DNA of 64,000 nt, taken from NCBI GenBank assembly GCA_031553045.1, contig JAVBLZ010000004.1, forward strand, positions 1 to 64,000, given 5' to 3'. Below are positions 17,192 to 25,982 of the stretch, one piece after another (the first letter of the stretch is position 1; every line of letters starts with the position of its first letter). Position numbers and translations under genes: made by a program. The stretch comes from CALXQW01 sp031553045. GTDB taxonomy: Bacteria > Verrucomicrobiota > Verrucomicrobiia > Opitutales > Intestinicryptomonadaceae. The notes under the pieces were generated by a model, which searched no databases, was not told where the DNA came from, and saw only the letters and a list, made by a program, of their open reading frames with translations.

Positions 17192-17994
17192 TCCGCAACA
17201 TCCTTCCCCATATGGCGCTTCAGCGCAGACATAATTACGCTGGCATCCATAGTTAAATTTTTGTCGTTGATGTCTCTTGGGCGGGGCAGGTCTATCTTAA
17301 ATTCCTGAACTATCCTGCCTGGATGCGGAGAAAATAATATGACCCTGTCCCCAAGGCAAACCGCTTCACGGATATTGTGCGTTACAAAGAGTATTGTTTT
17401 GCGGCGTTTCTGCCAGATTGTCTGAAGCTCGCCATAGAGCTGCTCTCTGGTAAGGGCGTCCAAAGCGCCGAAAGTTTCGTCCATCAAAAGTATGCGAGGA
17501 TTTGGCGCAAGAGCCCTTGCAAGGGCGACCCTTTGCCTCATACCGCCGGAAAGCTCATGTATTGCCGCCTTGGAAAATTTTTCCAACCCGACTAAATGTA
17601 TGTAAAACTTTGCGACTTCTTTGCGCTCTGCGTCGGTAAGGTTTGGTTTGAGTTTAAGACCAAATAGAACATTGTTAAAAACATCCAACCAAGGGAAAAG
17701 TGCGTGCTCCTGAAACATGACCATTCTATCCCGCCCTGGGCCTGAAACAAGCTCATCATCTATCAAAATCTCCCCCGAGCTGGGTTTGTCCAGCCCCGCC
17801 ACCAAATTAAGAAGGGTGGATTTCCCGCAGCCGCTAGGCCCTACCAAACACACAAACTCGCCCTCGTCAATTTTAAGATTAATATTTTCCAGAGCCTGCA
17901 CGCATTTGCCTTGGGCGCTTTCAAAGACCTTGTTGACGTTTCTGACTGTCAGCTTTGAAGGCGTTATATTCTGCAATTCTGAATCTAAGCTCAT
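17188..17994 (-). CDS. ABC transporter ATPase, sulfonate/taurine/nitrate type
   Basis: A 268-residue nucleotide-binding subunit of the SsuB/TauB/NrtD group. Walker A is GPSGCGKST (52-60), the Q loop is in MVMFQEHALFPW, the signature is LSGGMRQRVALARAL, and Walker B with the D loop reads ILLMDETFGALDA, followed by the switch His in FVTHNIREA. The start is set at 17994, where ATG shares a base with the TAA of the binding-protein gene (TAATG). An upstream in-frame start at 18051 would overlap that gene by 58 bases and is less likely. The stop overlaps the permease start. Confidence 0.9.
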   Translation of the reverse strand: MSLDSELQNITPSKLTVRNVNKVFESAQGKCVQALENINLKIDEGEFVCLVGPSGCGKSTLLNLVAGLDKPSSGEILIDDELVSGPGRDRMVMFQEHALFPWLDVFNNVLFGLKLKPNLTDAERKEVAKFYIHLVGLEKFSKAAIHELSGGMRQRVALARALAPNPRILLMDETFGALDALTREQLYGELQTIWQKRRKTILFVTHNIREAVCLGDRVILFSPHPGRIVQEFKIDLPRPRDINDKNLTMDASVIMSALKRHMGKDVAE

Positions 17995-18983
17995 TACTTC
18001 GCCGATTCTATAAGGTTTTGAATGTCTATTTTCTTTTTTAAGAAACCGCATTCGTAAGCGTAGTTTGCAAACTTTTTAAGTTCTTCAACATTTAGCTTGT
18101 TTGTAAATATCAGGCGGGGCCAAGAGGCGTCAACAAGCGTCATAGCCACTTTCCCGCCCGTAAGGCGCTCTAAAGCTTTGCGCGCAAGTTCCTTTGCTTT
18201 TTCAGGATTCTGGTTTATCCAATCTGTAAGCTCATGATGTGCCACAACAAACTTTTTGATTAGCTCCGGATTGGCGTTTAACGCCCTGTTGCAGGTTGCA
18301 AGCACGGTTGTTACCGCCTCTTTTTGCTCTAAAAATATCACCGCACCAGATTCTTTTTCCAAACGTGAAACCCAAGGCTCTACCGTCCAAACGGCGTCTA
18401 AATCGCCCCTTGAAAAAAGCAGAAGCTGGTCTGGATTTGAGGTTGGCAACACGCTTGCATCGCCGCCGGAAAGGGTAACTTTAAGACCGTTTGCAATCAA
18501 CCAAGCCCTGCAAGCCACATCTTGAGTATTGCCAAGCTGAGGCGTGCCAATGCGCTTTGATTTAAAGTCTTTTGGGTCTTTAATATTTAACTTTGGATTC
18601 ACAACCAAAGCCGCCCCGCCGTCAGCCGAACCTGAGAGTATTTTAATGTCTTTGCCGGCGGTCTTTGTATAGGCGTTCAAAGCAGGACTCGGGCCTACGT
18701 ATGTTATATCCAAAGCGCCTGTAAAAAATGCTTCCATGGCCGTGGGCCCCGCATTGTATATGCGCCAGACAATCTTGACATCGCCGCCCAGTCTTTCTTC
18801 AAACCAGCCTTTGCCCTCATTTTCAAAACTCATCTGATGCGCCACCAAAGCCTGCGCATGAGAAATATTTGGAAAGTGCCCAACCTGTAAAACTGTCTGT
18901 CCTTTCTGCGCCGAACAAAAAAGTGAGCTCATGCAAAACAGCAGAGCCGGAAAAAGTATCTTTTCAGTTTTCTTAAGATTCAT
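17994..18983 (-). CDS. ABC transporter substrate-binding protein, sulfonate type
   Basis: A 329-residue periplasmic binding protein of the SsuA/TauA family. Residues 1-26 are a signal peptide; the FCSAQ region could also be read as a lipobox, so it may be lipid-anchored. Family landmarks are VGHFPNISHAQALVA at the start of the mature protein, the TAMEAFFTGALDITYVGPSPAL ligand-cleft region, and TPQLGNTQDVA. It is the first gene of the operon. The mature fold starts soon after cleavage, and length is normal. No regulator is adjacent. Confidence 0.88.
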   Translation of the reverse strand: MNLKKTEKILFPALLFCMSSLFCSAQKGQTVLQVGHFPNISHAQALVAHQMSFENEGKGWFEERLGGDVKIVWRIYNAGPTAMEAFFTGALDITYVGPSPALNAYTKTAGKDIKILSGSADGGAALVVNPKLNIKDPKDFKSKRIGTPQLGNTQDVACRAWLIANGLKVTLSGGDASVLPTSNPDQLLLFSRGDLDAVWTVEPWVSRLEKESGAVIFLEQKEAVTTVLATCNRALNANPELIKKFVVAHHELTDWINQNPEKAKELARKALERLTGGKVAMTLVDASWPRLIFTNKLNVEELKKFANYAYECGFLKKKIDIQNLIESAK

Positions 18984-19111
18984 AGTAAGTATAAAAATAT
19001 TTAAAATTTGTTTTCCTATTCAAGCATAAAAGATTTGCAGGGTATTCCAGCTTGGGCGCAACAAATCTAAAACACCCCAGCGCATTTTCTGCAAATCAAA
19101 GCCAAAACGCT

Positions 19112-19753
19112 CTAATTTGTGCGTATTATGATTGGCCTTGAAGTTTTTGTAGGTACAAAATTTGTCCTACTCTCATAAAGCTTAGACGAGCTTGTTATGA
19201 CACTTTCATCGGGGATGAATTTTACGGGGTCTTTTAAAAACGCCTCTTTAAATTTTGAGATGGGCATTTTATAAAGGTCGTCATCATATATGACGGAAAC
19301 CTCAGCATCCAAAGGCAGGGTCTTGGAGAGTTTCTCAAAAGCTTCAGCGCCGAAGAAAAAATATTCCGCCATGAGCGCATAGAGCTTGCCTTCATTATTT
19401 ACAGCAAGGTCAAAAATCTCTTTAAAATAAGTTTTAGACAAGGCAGTGTTGTCTGCAAAAAGCATACTGGCAAAGGCTATGCAATATTTGTTGTGTAAAG
19501 AGCTTATTGCCACAACATTGGTGCGCATAAGCATATTGCGCGCTTCAAATGGGAGTATCTTGTTTGTGGTGCTCTTAAACGATATGGAATTTACGCCGGC
19601 AGAAGTAAAACCTTCATAATTTTTTGAGCCCCTTGGGGTGATTACAACGCCCGCGCTGCCAGATTTTCCGACATAGCCTTGCGCAAAAAAGCACTTACAT
19701 AAAAGTACTGCGCAAATCACCAAGGCAATACGCATGACTTTCGATAAAATCAT
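19112..19753 (-). CDS. Exported hypothetical protein
   Basis: A 213-residue protein, start taken at the ATG at 19753, one base after the stop of the upstream gene. The N-terminus (MILSKVMRIALVICAVLLC) is a signal peptide ending around CFFAQ. The mature part is alpha/beta with a helical middle (YFKEIFDLAVNNEGKLYALMAEYFF) and a polar C-terminal tail. No family is recognised. A longer frame upstream would overlap the lipoprotein gene by 110 bases and would bury the signal peptide, so it is rejected. Co-transcription with the lipoprotein gene suggests a shared envelope role. Confidence 0.65.
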   Translation of the reverse strand: MILSKVMRIALVICAVLLCKCFFAQGYVGKSGSAGVVITPRGSKNYEGFTSAGVNSISFKSTTNKILPFEARNMLMRTNVVAISSLHNKYCIAFASMLFADNTALSKTYFKEIFDLAVNNEGKLYALMAEYFFFGAEAFEKLSKTLPLDAEVSVIYDDDLYKMPISKFKEAFLKDPVKFIPDESVITSSSKLYESRTNFVPTKTSRPIIIRTN

Positions 19754-19754
19754 G

Positions 19755-20450
19755 CTAATTTGTGGGTTTCTTTTTGGCGTTAACTTTTGCAAAAAAGTCT
19801 TGAAGCTCTTTGTCTGCCGGAGGTTTGCCGATAGATTTTTCATTGGAATATTCAATAACATCAAATATATTGCCGCCGTTGAAACGCATTAAATTTTGCA
19901 TGATTACGCCCTGCATATTAAGCTGCATCGCCCTGCGGCCTTCGGCGGTTGAGGGGTTGAACTGCGCTTCACCATAGGTGGAAACGTAGTCGTTAAGAAT
20001 TTCCACAAGCATCCTTTTTGTAACTTCTTGAACCAAATATTGGTCTGCGGGGGCAAGCTGCTTAATTTCTTCACCCCATTCTTTAAGGCACTTGTTCATT
20101 GACGCCACATCTGAAATATTTATCTTGATTTGACCCAAAGGCGTTGCGTCTTTTTGCTCTCTGGATAAGGCTTTCATCTCTTGATATCTTGCCGATCTGC
20201 CGTCATCCGCCAAGGAATCTTCAAGCCCCTTTATTTGGGCGTTGATTTTGTCTTCAGATGTCTTTTTCTTTTTTTTACCTGACGAGCCCGCATTTGGGTT
20301 GCCCACAATGCTAAACTTTTGTTTTGCCTCAGTTGCAGACTGAGCAGCTTCTGCGTTTGCCTTATCATCTTTTTTTGATGAATCAGAACAGGCGGAAAAC
20401 ATCAAAGAAAACGCAGTCAATATAAAGAGAATTAAATATGAAAATTTCAT
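19755..20450 (-). CDS. Lipoprotein of unknown function
   Basis: A 231-residue protein. The start is taken at the ATG at 20450 (MKFSYLILFILTAFSLMFSAC), which gives a lipoprotein signal with cysteine at residue 21; the upstream frame to 20510 would displace it. The mature protein begins SDSSKKDDKANAEAAQ, then a KKKKK-rich linker and a helical C-terminal domain with EVTKRMLVEILNDYV. No catalytic motif is recognised. It is the first of two adjacent envelope-protein genes on the minus strand and divergent from the DoxX gene. Confidence 0.65.
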   Translation of the reverse strand: MKFSYLILFILTAFSLMFSACSDSSKKDDKANAEAAQSATEAKQKFSIVGNPNAGSSGKKKKKTSEDKINAQIKGLEDSLADDGRSARYQEMKALSREQKDATPLGQIKINISDVASMNKCLKEWGEEIKQLAPADQYLVQEVTKRMLVEILNDYVSTYGEAQFNPSTAEGRRAMQLNMQGVIMQNLMRFNGGNIFDVIEYSNEKSIGKPPADKELQDFFAKVNAKKKPTN

Positions 20451-20557
20451 AACTTTATTCTCTAATTCCCCCCATTTTTTGCAAGAGTAAAAATTTTTCA
20501 AGATTGACAAAAAATATGCGTGGGCAAGACTTTGAGTATCAATCTTAAATTATAAAT

Positions 20558-20965
20558 ATGAATATTCCTGTTTTATCATCAACCTTGCAAAATTTGGGTT
20601 TATTAGTGCTGAGAGTCGGAGCGGGGCTTATGCTCTTGACAAGCCACGGCTACGGTAAATTTCAAAAAATTTTGGCAGGTAATTTTGAAGGGTTCTTAGA
20701 CCCTTTGGGCATAGGTTCTGCGGCATCTTTATGCTTGGCAACTTTTGCAGAATGCGTTTGCGCCATACTTGTAATTGTGGGGCTTTTTACAAGGTTTGCC
20801 GCCTTGCCCGTAGTAATAACAATGGCAGTCGCCTTATTTGGGGTGCATAATGCCGAGTTTGTATCTTCCGGCGAATTGGCTACGGTTTATATGCTCATGT
20901 TTGTGGCGATAACTCTTGCCGGTGGCGGCAGGTTTTCGGTAGATTTTTTCATAGGTAAAAAGTAA
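20558..20965 (+). CDS. DoxX family membrane protein
   Basis: A 135-residue protein with four hydrophobic helices, matching the DoxX/DoxD-like family (PF07681). Typical features are LVLRVGAGLMLLTSHGYGKF at the first helix, then FAECVCAILVIVGLFTRFAALPVV and a C-terminal GGGRFSVDFFI. Family members are small inner-membrane proteins, often linked to redox homeostasis, without a fixed reaction. It is a single-gene unit with its own terminator and runs divergently from the lipoprotein gene. Confidence 0.88.
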   Translation: MNIPVLSSTLQNLGLLVLRVGAGLMLLTSHGYGKFQKILAGNFEGFLDPLGIGSAASLCLATFAECVCAILVIVGLFTRFAALPVVITMAVALFGVHNAEFVSSGELATVYMLMFVAITLAGGGRFSVDFFIGKK

Positions 20966-20986
20966 ATGCTGAATGTCTATCTCTTT

Positions 20987-21017
20987 AAACGCATTTTTTT
21001 GAAATGCGTTTTTTTTA
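20987..21017 (+). terminator. Rho-independent terminator
   Basis: AAACGCATTT (20987-20996) pairs with AAATGCGTTT, loop TTTTG, followed by a T run, after the DoxX gene. Confidence 0.85.
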
Positions 21018-21077
21018 TTTGCAAATTTTGTGCGAAAATTTAATTTATCCAAATTCTAAAACATAAGTTTTAAGTTA

Positions 21078-21083
21078 GGAGGA
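21078..21083 (+). promoter_or_regulatory. Strong ribosome-binding site AGGAGG
   Basis: A full AGGAGG, three bases before ATTATG spacing, precedes the Gfo/Idh start at 21087. Most genes in this window have weak Shine-Dalgarno sequences, so this marks a well-translated gene and fixes the start. Confidence 0.85.
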
Positions 21084-21086
21084 ATT

Positions 21087-22388
21087 ATGAGGAGGAGAGG
21101 TTTCATTAAGACCGGATTATTTGCAGGTGCGTTATTTTCAGCCAGATATGCTTCGGCTTTAAATTTTCTGAACAAGGGCGCAAATTCAAATGTAAATGTT
21201 GGGATAATAGGTTGTGGCGGTCAAGGCAGGGGGCACATGGCAAACTATTCTGCAATTAAAAATTGCAAGGTTGTTGCGGGGGCGGATGTAAATAAAAAAC
21301 ACTTGGGCTATGCGAGCGACGTCGCAAAAAGATACAATATAGAAAATTTCAAAACATATACGGATTTTAGAGAGCTTCTGGCGGACAAATCCATAGATGC
21401 CGTAAGCATCACCGTTCCGGACCATTGGCATGCGCATATTGCAATAGCCGCAATTAAAGCGGGCAAACATCTCTTTTTAGAAAAGCCTTTCGCATATTCA
21501 ATTTACGAGGGTCGGCGGATTTTGGATGAGCTTTCAAAAAGCCCTTCTACCGTGATGCAGTTTGGTTCTCAACAGCGCTCTATGAATGCCTTTAGAAAGG
21601 TTGAGTATTTTGCAAAAAATGGCTACATAGGCAATGTGCATACCGCCGTGGCGTGCTGTCCATTCGGGCATATAGGCGGCGAAGTTCAGCCTGCGGAAGT
21701 TCCGGAAGGTTTGGATTATGAATTTTGGCTTGGACCTGCACGCAAAGTTCCATATACAAATGGGCGTTGCGACGGCACAAATCCGGCGGGCAAGGGTTGG
21801 TATCAGATACGAGATTATTCGGGCGGTTGGGTTACAGCTTGGGGGTCGCACCATCTAGATTGCTGTCAATGGGCGCTGGGCAAAGATTCCGAATATCCTA
21901 TAAAAGTTGAGGCTTCAGGATTATTCCCCAAAAGTGGTGTTTTTGACGTGGCATATCAGTTTAATTCAGAATACAAATATTCCGACGGAAAGCGTCTTAT
22001 ATTTACAACGCCCCATACGCCTCACAGGGAAAACGTGTGGCTTATCGGCGACGAAGGCTGGGTGAGCGCTTCCAGAAGGGGCTTTAATTCCTCAATTCCT
22101 GCTTTGAATTTGATGGAAATTCCGGATGAACGCATAACGGCGCATCCAGAAATTTCTGCTGAGTATCATCAGCATTTTCAAAATTTTATAGATGCAATTT
22201 TATATGGCATACCAACGGTTACAAATCCGAACGCCGCTTGTCTTTCCACCGAACTTTGCCACATGTGCAATATATCTATGGATATGCAGCGTCCTCTGGA
22301 AATTGATGTCGCAAACGCCTGCTTCAAAAACGATTCAAGCGCAAACGCTATGATGCGTGCGCCAATGCGTAAACCTTGGGCAATATAA
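21087..22388 (+). CDS. Gfo/Idh/MocA family oxidoreductase, Tat-exported
   Basis: A 433-residue NAD(P)-dependent oxidoreductase. The N-terminus MRRRGFIKTGLFAGALF has a twin-arginine signal, so it is probably exported folded with its cofactor. The Rossmann nucleotide-binding motif is VGIIGCGGQGRGH (about residues 34-46) and the family catalytic EKP is in HLFLEKPFA. The C-terminal domain has WVTAWGSHHLDCCQWALG, typical of the 'Gfo/Idh with signal' group common in Verrucomicrobiota and Planctomycetota, which acts on sugars or glycosides. The next gene (ThuA domain) starts 20 bases after its stop, and the two are probably one operon for sugar modification. Confidence 0.9.
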   Translation: MRRRGFIKTGLFAGALFSARYASALNFLNKGANSNVNVGIIGCGGQGRGHMANYSAIKNCKVVAGADVNKKHLGYASDVAKRYNIENFKTYTDFRELLADKSIDAVSITVPDHWHAHIAIAAIKAGKHLFLEKPFAYSIYEGRRILDELSKSPSTVMQFGSQQRSMNAFRKVEYFAKNGYIGNVHTAVACCPFGHIGGEVQPAEVPEGLDYEFWLGPARKVPYTNGRCDGTNPAGKGWYQIRDYSGGWVTAWGSHHLDCCQWALGKDSEYPIKVEASGLFPKSGVFDVAYQFNSEYKYSDGKRLIFTTPHTPHRENVWLIGDEGWVSASRRGFNSSIPALNLMEIPDERITAHPEISAEYHQHFQNFIDAILYGIPTVTNPNAACLSTELCHMCNISMDMQRPLEIDVANACFKNDSSANAMMRAPMRKPWAI

Positions 22389-22408
22389 ACCATCAGGAAA
22401 ATTTGTTT

Positions 22409-24502
22409 ATGAAAAAATTTGTCAGCATACTAATTCTAATTTTGCCTTTTGCGCTTTTCGCAAATACAGACTCTTTGCCAAAGGGCTTTGAAAAATACAA
22501 GGATGGGGATGAAAAACTCATTCTTTCAGACGCCAGAAATTGGGCGATGAAAGGCTTAAATTCTGAAGAAGTAAGAGTGAAAAAATCTTCAATACTGAGG
22601 CAGTTTATTTTGTCTCAGGCTAGCGATGAAGCAAAGTCTTTGGCACTCGGGTGGTTGGGTGTAGTGGGCGGGGCGGCTGCAATTAAAGAAATTGAACCAT
22701 CTTTGCCTGATGCGCTTAAAGAGAGGGCAAGGGATGTTTTGGATACGCTAACTCCCGTTTATTCGCCTACAATTCTCGAAGTGAAAAAAAATAAATATTC
22801 GGAAGTGGAGCTCAAGGAGGCGCTCAAGGGCGATGCAAGCCAAGCAGCTCTTGCGTTGGGATATCTTGCATGTTGCTACCCAGATACAAATATTGAAACT
22901 TTTTTGACAGTTTGGAGAGATTCTCAACCTCTAAAAGTATCTGCGGAAAAGGCTATACTGCTCGTCAATAGGGCTTTTGCAAAGGCTTACTTTGCAAAAA
23001 AGTTGGATTCTAAAGATGTATTGGAAGAGGCGGAAGCCTTGCATTTTTTGTCATTACTCAACGCTTTTGAAAGTAAAGAATCTGTGCTGAAAATTGCTTT
23101 AGATGGTACGTCTAAAAATTCTCAAAACGCAAAGCTTGCCTATGCAAACATTGCAGAAGAAAAAGATTTTGCAGGGGTATTAAAATTTTGGAGCAAAGAC
23201 TCCTCGTGGCAGGGTGCGGCATGGGTGCTTGCAAGGCGCATCAATGTAGAAAATGCCAAGACGCAACTTTTTGCGGCGCAACTTTGGGCGGATGAAAATT
23301 TTGCGGAAAAACTAAAATCCATGTCTATGCGTTTGTTTGTGCCGCAACTTGAACAGGGCGTTGCGCCTCAAGAACCACAGGTTTCAAGCATACAAGATAG
23401 GGGAATTATTTATCCCGACAATTTTTTGGAAGTGGCGTATCTTAATTGCGGTGCGGAAAAATCTTCCGCAAAAGGCAAAGTGAAAATTGAGAGTTTGCGG
23501 GGTAAAAGTTTCCCGTCGGGCTCAGGTGTAAGCGCATACGATACTGTGGAATTTGATGATAAAAAGTTGGCGTATGAAATTTCCGGACTTGATGATAATG
23601 CTGATTATGTCTTGGGCATTTCTTGGTTTGATTTCGACAAAGCAGGCAGGCTGCAAAACCTCAAGGCAAACGGAATTGAATTGATTTCGGCAGTGCCATT
23701 GAATGCATATTATAAGAATGAAATAGCCCCCTCTAGACTGCAATTTGCTTTGTCAAAAGGCGTTCTCAAAGATGGCAAGCTTCTGATAGAGATTGAAAAG
23801 CTCGGGAAAACAAATGTTGTTGCAAATGAAATTTGGCTTCTGAAAAGGAATGTGGACGGCGGCAAGAAAATTCTCTTAATTTCTGGCGACGACTACAAGG
23901 GGCACTTTTGGCGTGAAACTCAGGCAGAGATTGCGAGAATTTTGCGTGAAGAAAAATTTGAATTAAGCATAGTTGAAAGCCCGCACATACTCTTGTCGGA
24001 CTGCATAAAAAATTATGACGCCATAATTTTACACTTTAAAAATTATGAAGATAGAATCCGTACAAATGAAAAACATTGGAAGAATCTTAAAAGTTTTGTC
24101 AATAACGGCGGAGGTTTGATGCTGACGCATTTTGCCTGCGGCGCAATGCAGGAATGGCATGAATTTATAGATATTTGCGGTGGAGTGTGGAATAAAAAAG
24201 GGCATGACCCTTACGGCGTTTTTACCGTAATTGTAAAAGATAAAAACCATCCGATATCCGTAAATATGTCTGACTTTAAAATTGAGGATGAGCTTTACAC
24301 GTGTCTAAATTTTAACGATAAAATTTCCGCAATTTTCACGGCGGTTTCCGTTGTGGATTCAAAAGAGTATCCGCAGGCTTTTGTGATGGAATACGGCAAG
24401 GGCAAGGTATATAACTGTACACTCGGACACAGTGTAAATAGTTATAAAAACGCACATCTGCGCACACTCACCAAAAACGCCGCCCACTGGGTTTGCAAAT
24501 AA
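22409..24502 (+). CDS. Exported protein with C-terminal ThuA-like domain
   Basis: A 697-residue protein. The start is the ATG at 22409 (MKKFVSILILILPFALFA), which gives a signal peptide and has CAGGAAAA upstream. The first about 330 residues are helical and HEAT-like (alternating helices with ALALGYLACC). A middle beta domain follows (residues 340-490). The C-terminal 215 residues are a ThuA-like, class I glutamine-amidotransferase-like fold: KKILLISGDDYKGHFW, ILLSDCIKNYDAIILH, FVNNGGGLMLTHFACGAM, and GKGKVYNCTLGHS at the end. ThuA domains are linked to carbohydrate utilisation with no firm reaction. It follows the Gfo/Idh gene, a recurrent pairing in this phylum. Confidence 0.85.
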   Translation: MKKFVSILILILPFALFANTDSLPKGFEKYKDGDEKLILSDARNWAMKGLNSEEVRVKKSSILRQFILSQASDEAKSLALGWLGVVGGAAAIKEIEPSLPDALKERARDVLDTLTPVYSPTILEVKKNKYSEVELKEALKGDASQAALALGYLACCYPDTNIETFLTVWRDSQPLKVSAEKAILLVNRAFAKAYFAKKLDSKDVLEEAEALHFLSLLNAFESKESVLKIALDGTSKNSQNAKLAYANIAEEKDFAGVLKFWSKDSSWQGAAWVLARRINVENAKTQLFAAQLWADENFAEKLKSMSMRLFVPQLEQGVAPQEPQVSSIQDRGIIYPDNFLEVAYLNCGAEKSSAKGKVKIESLRGKSFPSGSGVSAYDTVEFDDKKLAYEISGLDDNADYVLGISWFDFDKAGRLQNLKANGIELISAVPLNAYYKNEIAPSRLQFALSKGVLKDGKLLIEIEKLGKTNVVANEIWLLKRNVDGGKKILLISGDDYKGHFWRETQAEIARILREEKFELSIVESPHILLSDCIKNYDAIILHFKNYEDRIRTNEKHWKNLKSFVNNGGGLMLTHFACGAMQEWHEFIDICGGVWNKKGHDPYGVFTVIVKDKNHPISVNMSDFKIEDELYTCLNFNDKISAIFTAVSVVDSKEYPQAFVMEYGKGKVYNCTLGHSVNSYKNAHLRTLTKNAAHWVCK

Positions 24503-24791
24503 AAATGATTAATTTGATTTTTATCCAAAATATTTATCATAATGGGATATATTAATCGCAGATGATTTTATCGCATTTTTTTAAGTTGCCAGGCTTGTTA
24601 ATTAAAAATTTTCTTACATACAAAAATGCTATCTTGATAGTAATGTTTAGAGCATATCCACTCTTCAGAAACAAGAAACCTTGTCGTCATTTAATTGGGA
24701 TGCGTTCTAAAAGTAAATTGTGCAAATTTAAGGCAGATTAAAGTAAATAAAAAACTGGACAATTGGGAATTCTATTCCCAAAATACAAATT
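24503..24791. other. Intergenic region upstream of the DUF4143 ATPase
   Basis: AT-rich spacer of 289 bases with no gene found. At its right end there is a palindrome, TTGGGAAT-TCT-ATTCCCAA (24763-24781), 11 bases before the ATPase start. Confidence 0.5.
24763..24781. promoter_or_regulatory. Palindromic operator candidate
   Basis: Perfect 8-base arms TTGGGAAT and ATTCCCAA around three bases, directly upstream of the ATPase gene. Suits binding by a dimeric repressor; the protein itself may be self-regulating through a partner. Function inferred from position. Confidence 0.45.
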
Positions 24792-25976
24792 ATGAAAATA
24801 GAGAGATTGCAGAAGTCAAAAATACTTGAAAGCCTGAAAACCTACCCAATTGTGGCAATTTTGGGCGCAAGGCAGGTTGGGAAAACAACTCTTGCAAAAG
24901 AAATCTCCTTATTATTTGGAAAGAAATCAATATATCTAGATTTGGAAAATCCTTCAGATATAGCCAAATTGAATGACCCACTGTTGTTTTTTGCAGACAA
25001 TGAAGATAAGATGGTAATTTTAGATGAAATACAGCACAAGCCCGAATTGTTTTCACTGCTCCGTAGTATTGTTGATAAAGACAGACGAAATGGACGATTT
25101 TTAATACTTGGAAGCGCCTCTCCGGATTTGCTCAATAAATCTTCCCAAACGCTGGCGGGGCGTATCAGGTATCATGAGCTTTCGCCGTTTTGCATCTTTG
25201 AAACAGGTTTTGAAAAATTGGACAATCTTTGGATTAAGGGCGGTTTCCCAAGCGCATTTATGCTCAAAAACTCCGATAAATCCTTTGATTGGATTGAATC
25301 TTTTGTGAAGACATTTCTTGAAAGAGATTTGAATGTTTTAGGTTTTAATCTTTCCCCAACTAACATGAGAAAGGTATGGATGATGACGGCTCATTATCAC
25401 TCATCCACTGTGAATTATTCAAATATTGCAAAATCTCTGGAAGTTACTCACAAAACAATAAAGCGATGGATAGATATTCTTAGCGACACTTATATGTTAA
25501 GACAGTTGCAACCTTGGGAAGGGAATGTCGCAAAAAGATTGATAAAATCTCCCAAAATTTATCTGCGTGATTCGGGAATTTTGCATTACCTTTTGGGAAT
25601 TGAATCAAAAGATAAGCTTTTATCAAACCCCATGCTTGGGGCGTCTTGGGAAGGGTTTGTTGTTGAACAAATAGCGGCTGTCATTCCTGAACGTTCAAAT
25701 ATGTATTTTTATAGAACTGTAACGGGTGATGAAATAGATCTTATTGTAGATTCCCCAAAGTACGGGAAAATTGCATTTGAAATTAAACGCTCTTTGATCC
25801 CTTCGCTGGGAAAAGGCTTTTATAATGCGCTTGAAGTCATCAAACCTAATAATGCCTACGTCATATATTCAGGAAAAGAAAAGTACAGACTTAACCAAGA
25901 TATTACCGCAATTCCATTACAAAAAGTGCGGGAAATTTTCAAATCAGACTTAAAGCTCGGTAAGAGTAAATTCTAA
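24792..25976 (+). CDS. AAA+ ATPase with DUF4143 domain
   Basis: A 394-residue protein of the widespread AAA_14/DUF4143 family. Walker A is GARQVGKTT (25-33), Walker B is MVILDEIQ near residue 75, and GSASPDLL is the sensor-like motif. A winged-helix segment (YSNIAKSLEVTHKTIKRWIDIL) precedes the DUF4143 domain, which ends with a PD-(D/E)XK-like core: GDEIDLIVD and IAFEIKRS. These proteins occur in many copies in gut and host-associated bacteria; their role is unsettled, with links to mobile or toxin-like elements. It is a single gene with its own palindrome upstream. Confidence 0.88.
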   Translation: MKIERLQKSKILESLKTYPIVAILGARQVGKTTLAKEISLLFGKKSIYLDLENPSDIAKLNDPLLFFADNEDKMVILDEIQHKPELFSLLRSIVDKDRRNGRFLILGSASPDLLNKSSQTLAGRIRYHELSPFCIFETGFEKLDNLWIKGGFPSAFMLKNSDKSFDWIESFVKTFLERDLNVLGFNLSPTNMRKVWMMTAHYHSSTVNYSNIAKSLEVTHKTIKRWIDILSDTYMLRQLQPWEGNVAKRLIKSPKIYLRDSGILHYLLGIESKDKLLSNPMLGASWEGFVVEQIAAVIPERSNMYFYRTVTGDEIDLIVDSPKYGKIAFEIKRSLIPSLGKGFYNALEVIKPNNAYVIYSGKEKYRLNQDITAIPLQKVREIFKSDLKLGKSKF

Positions 25977-25982
25977 ATATCT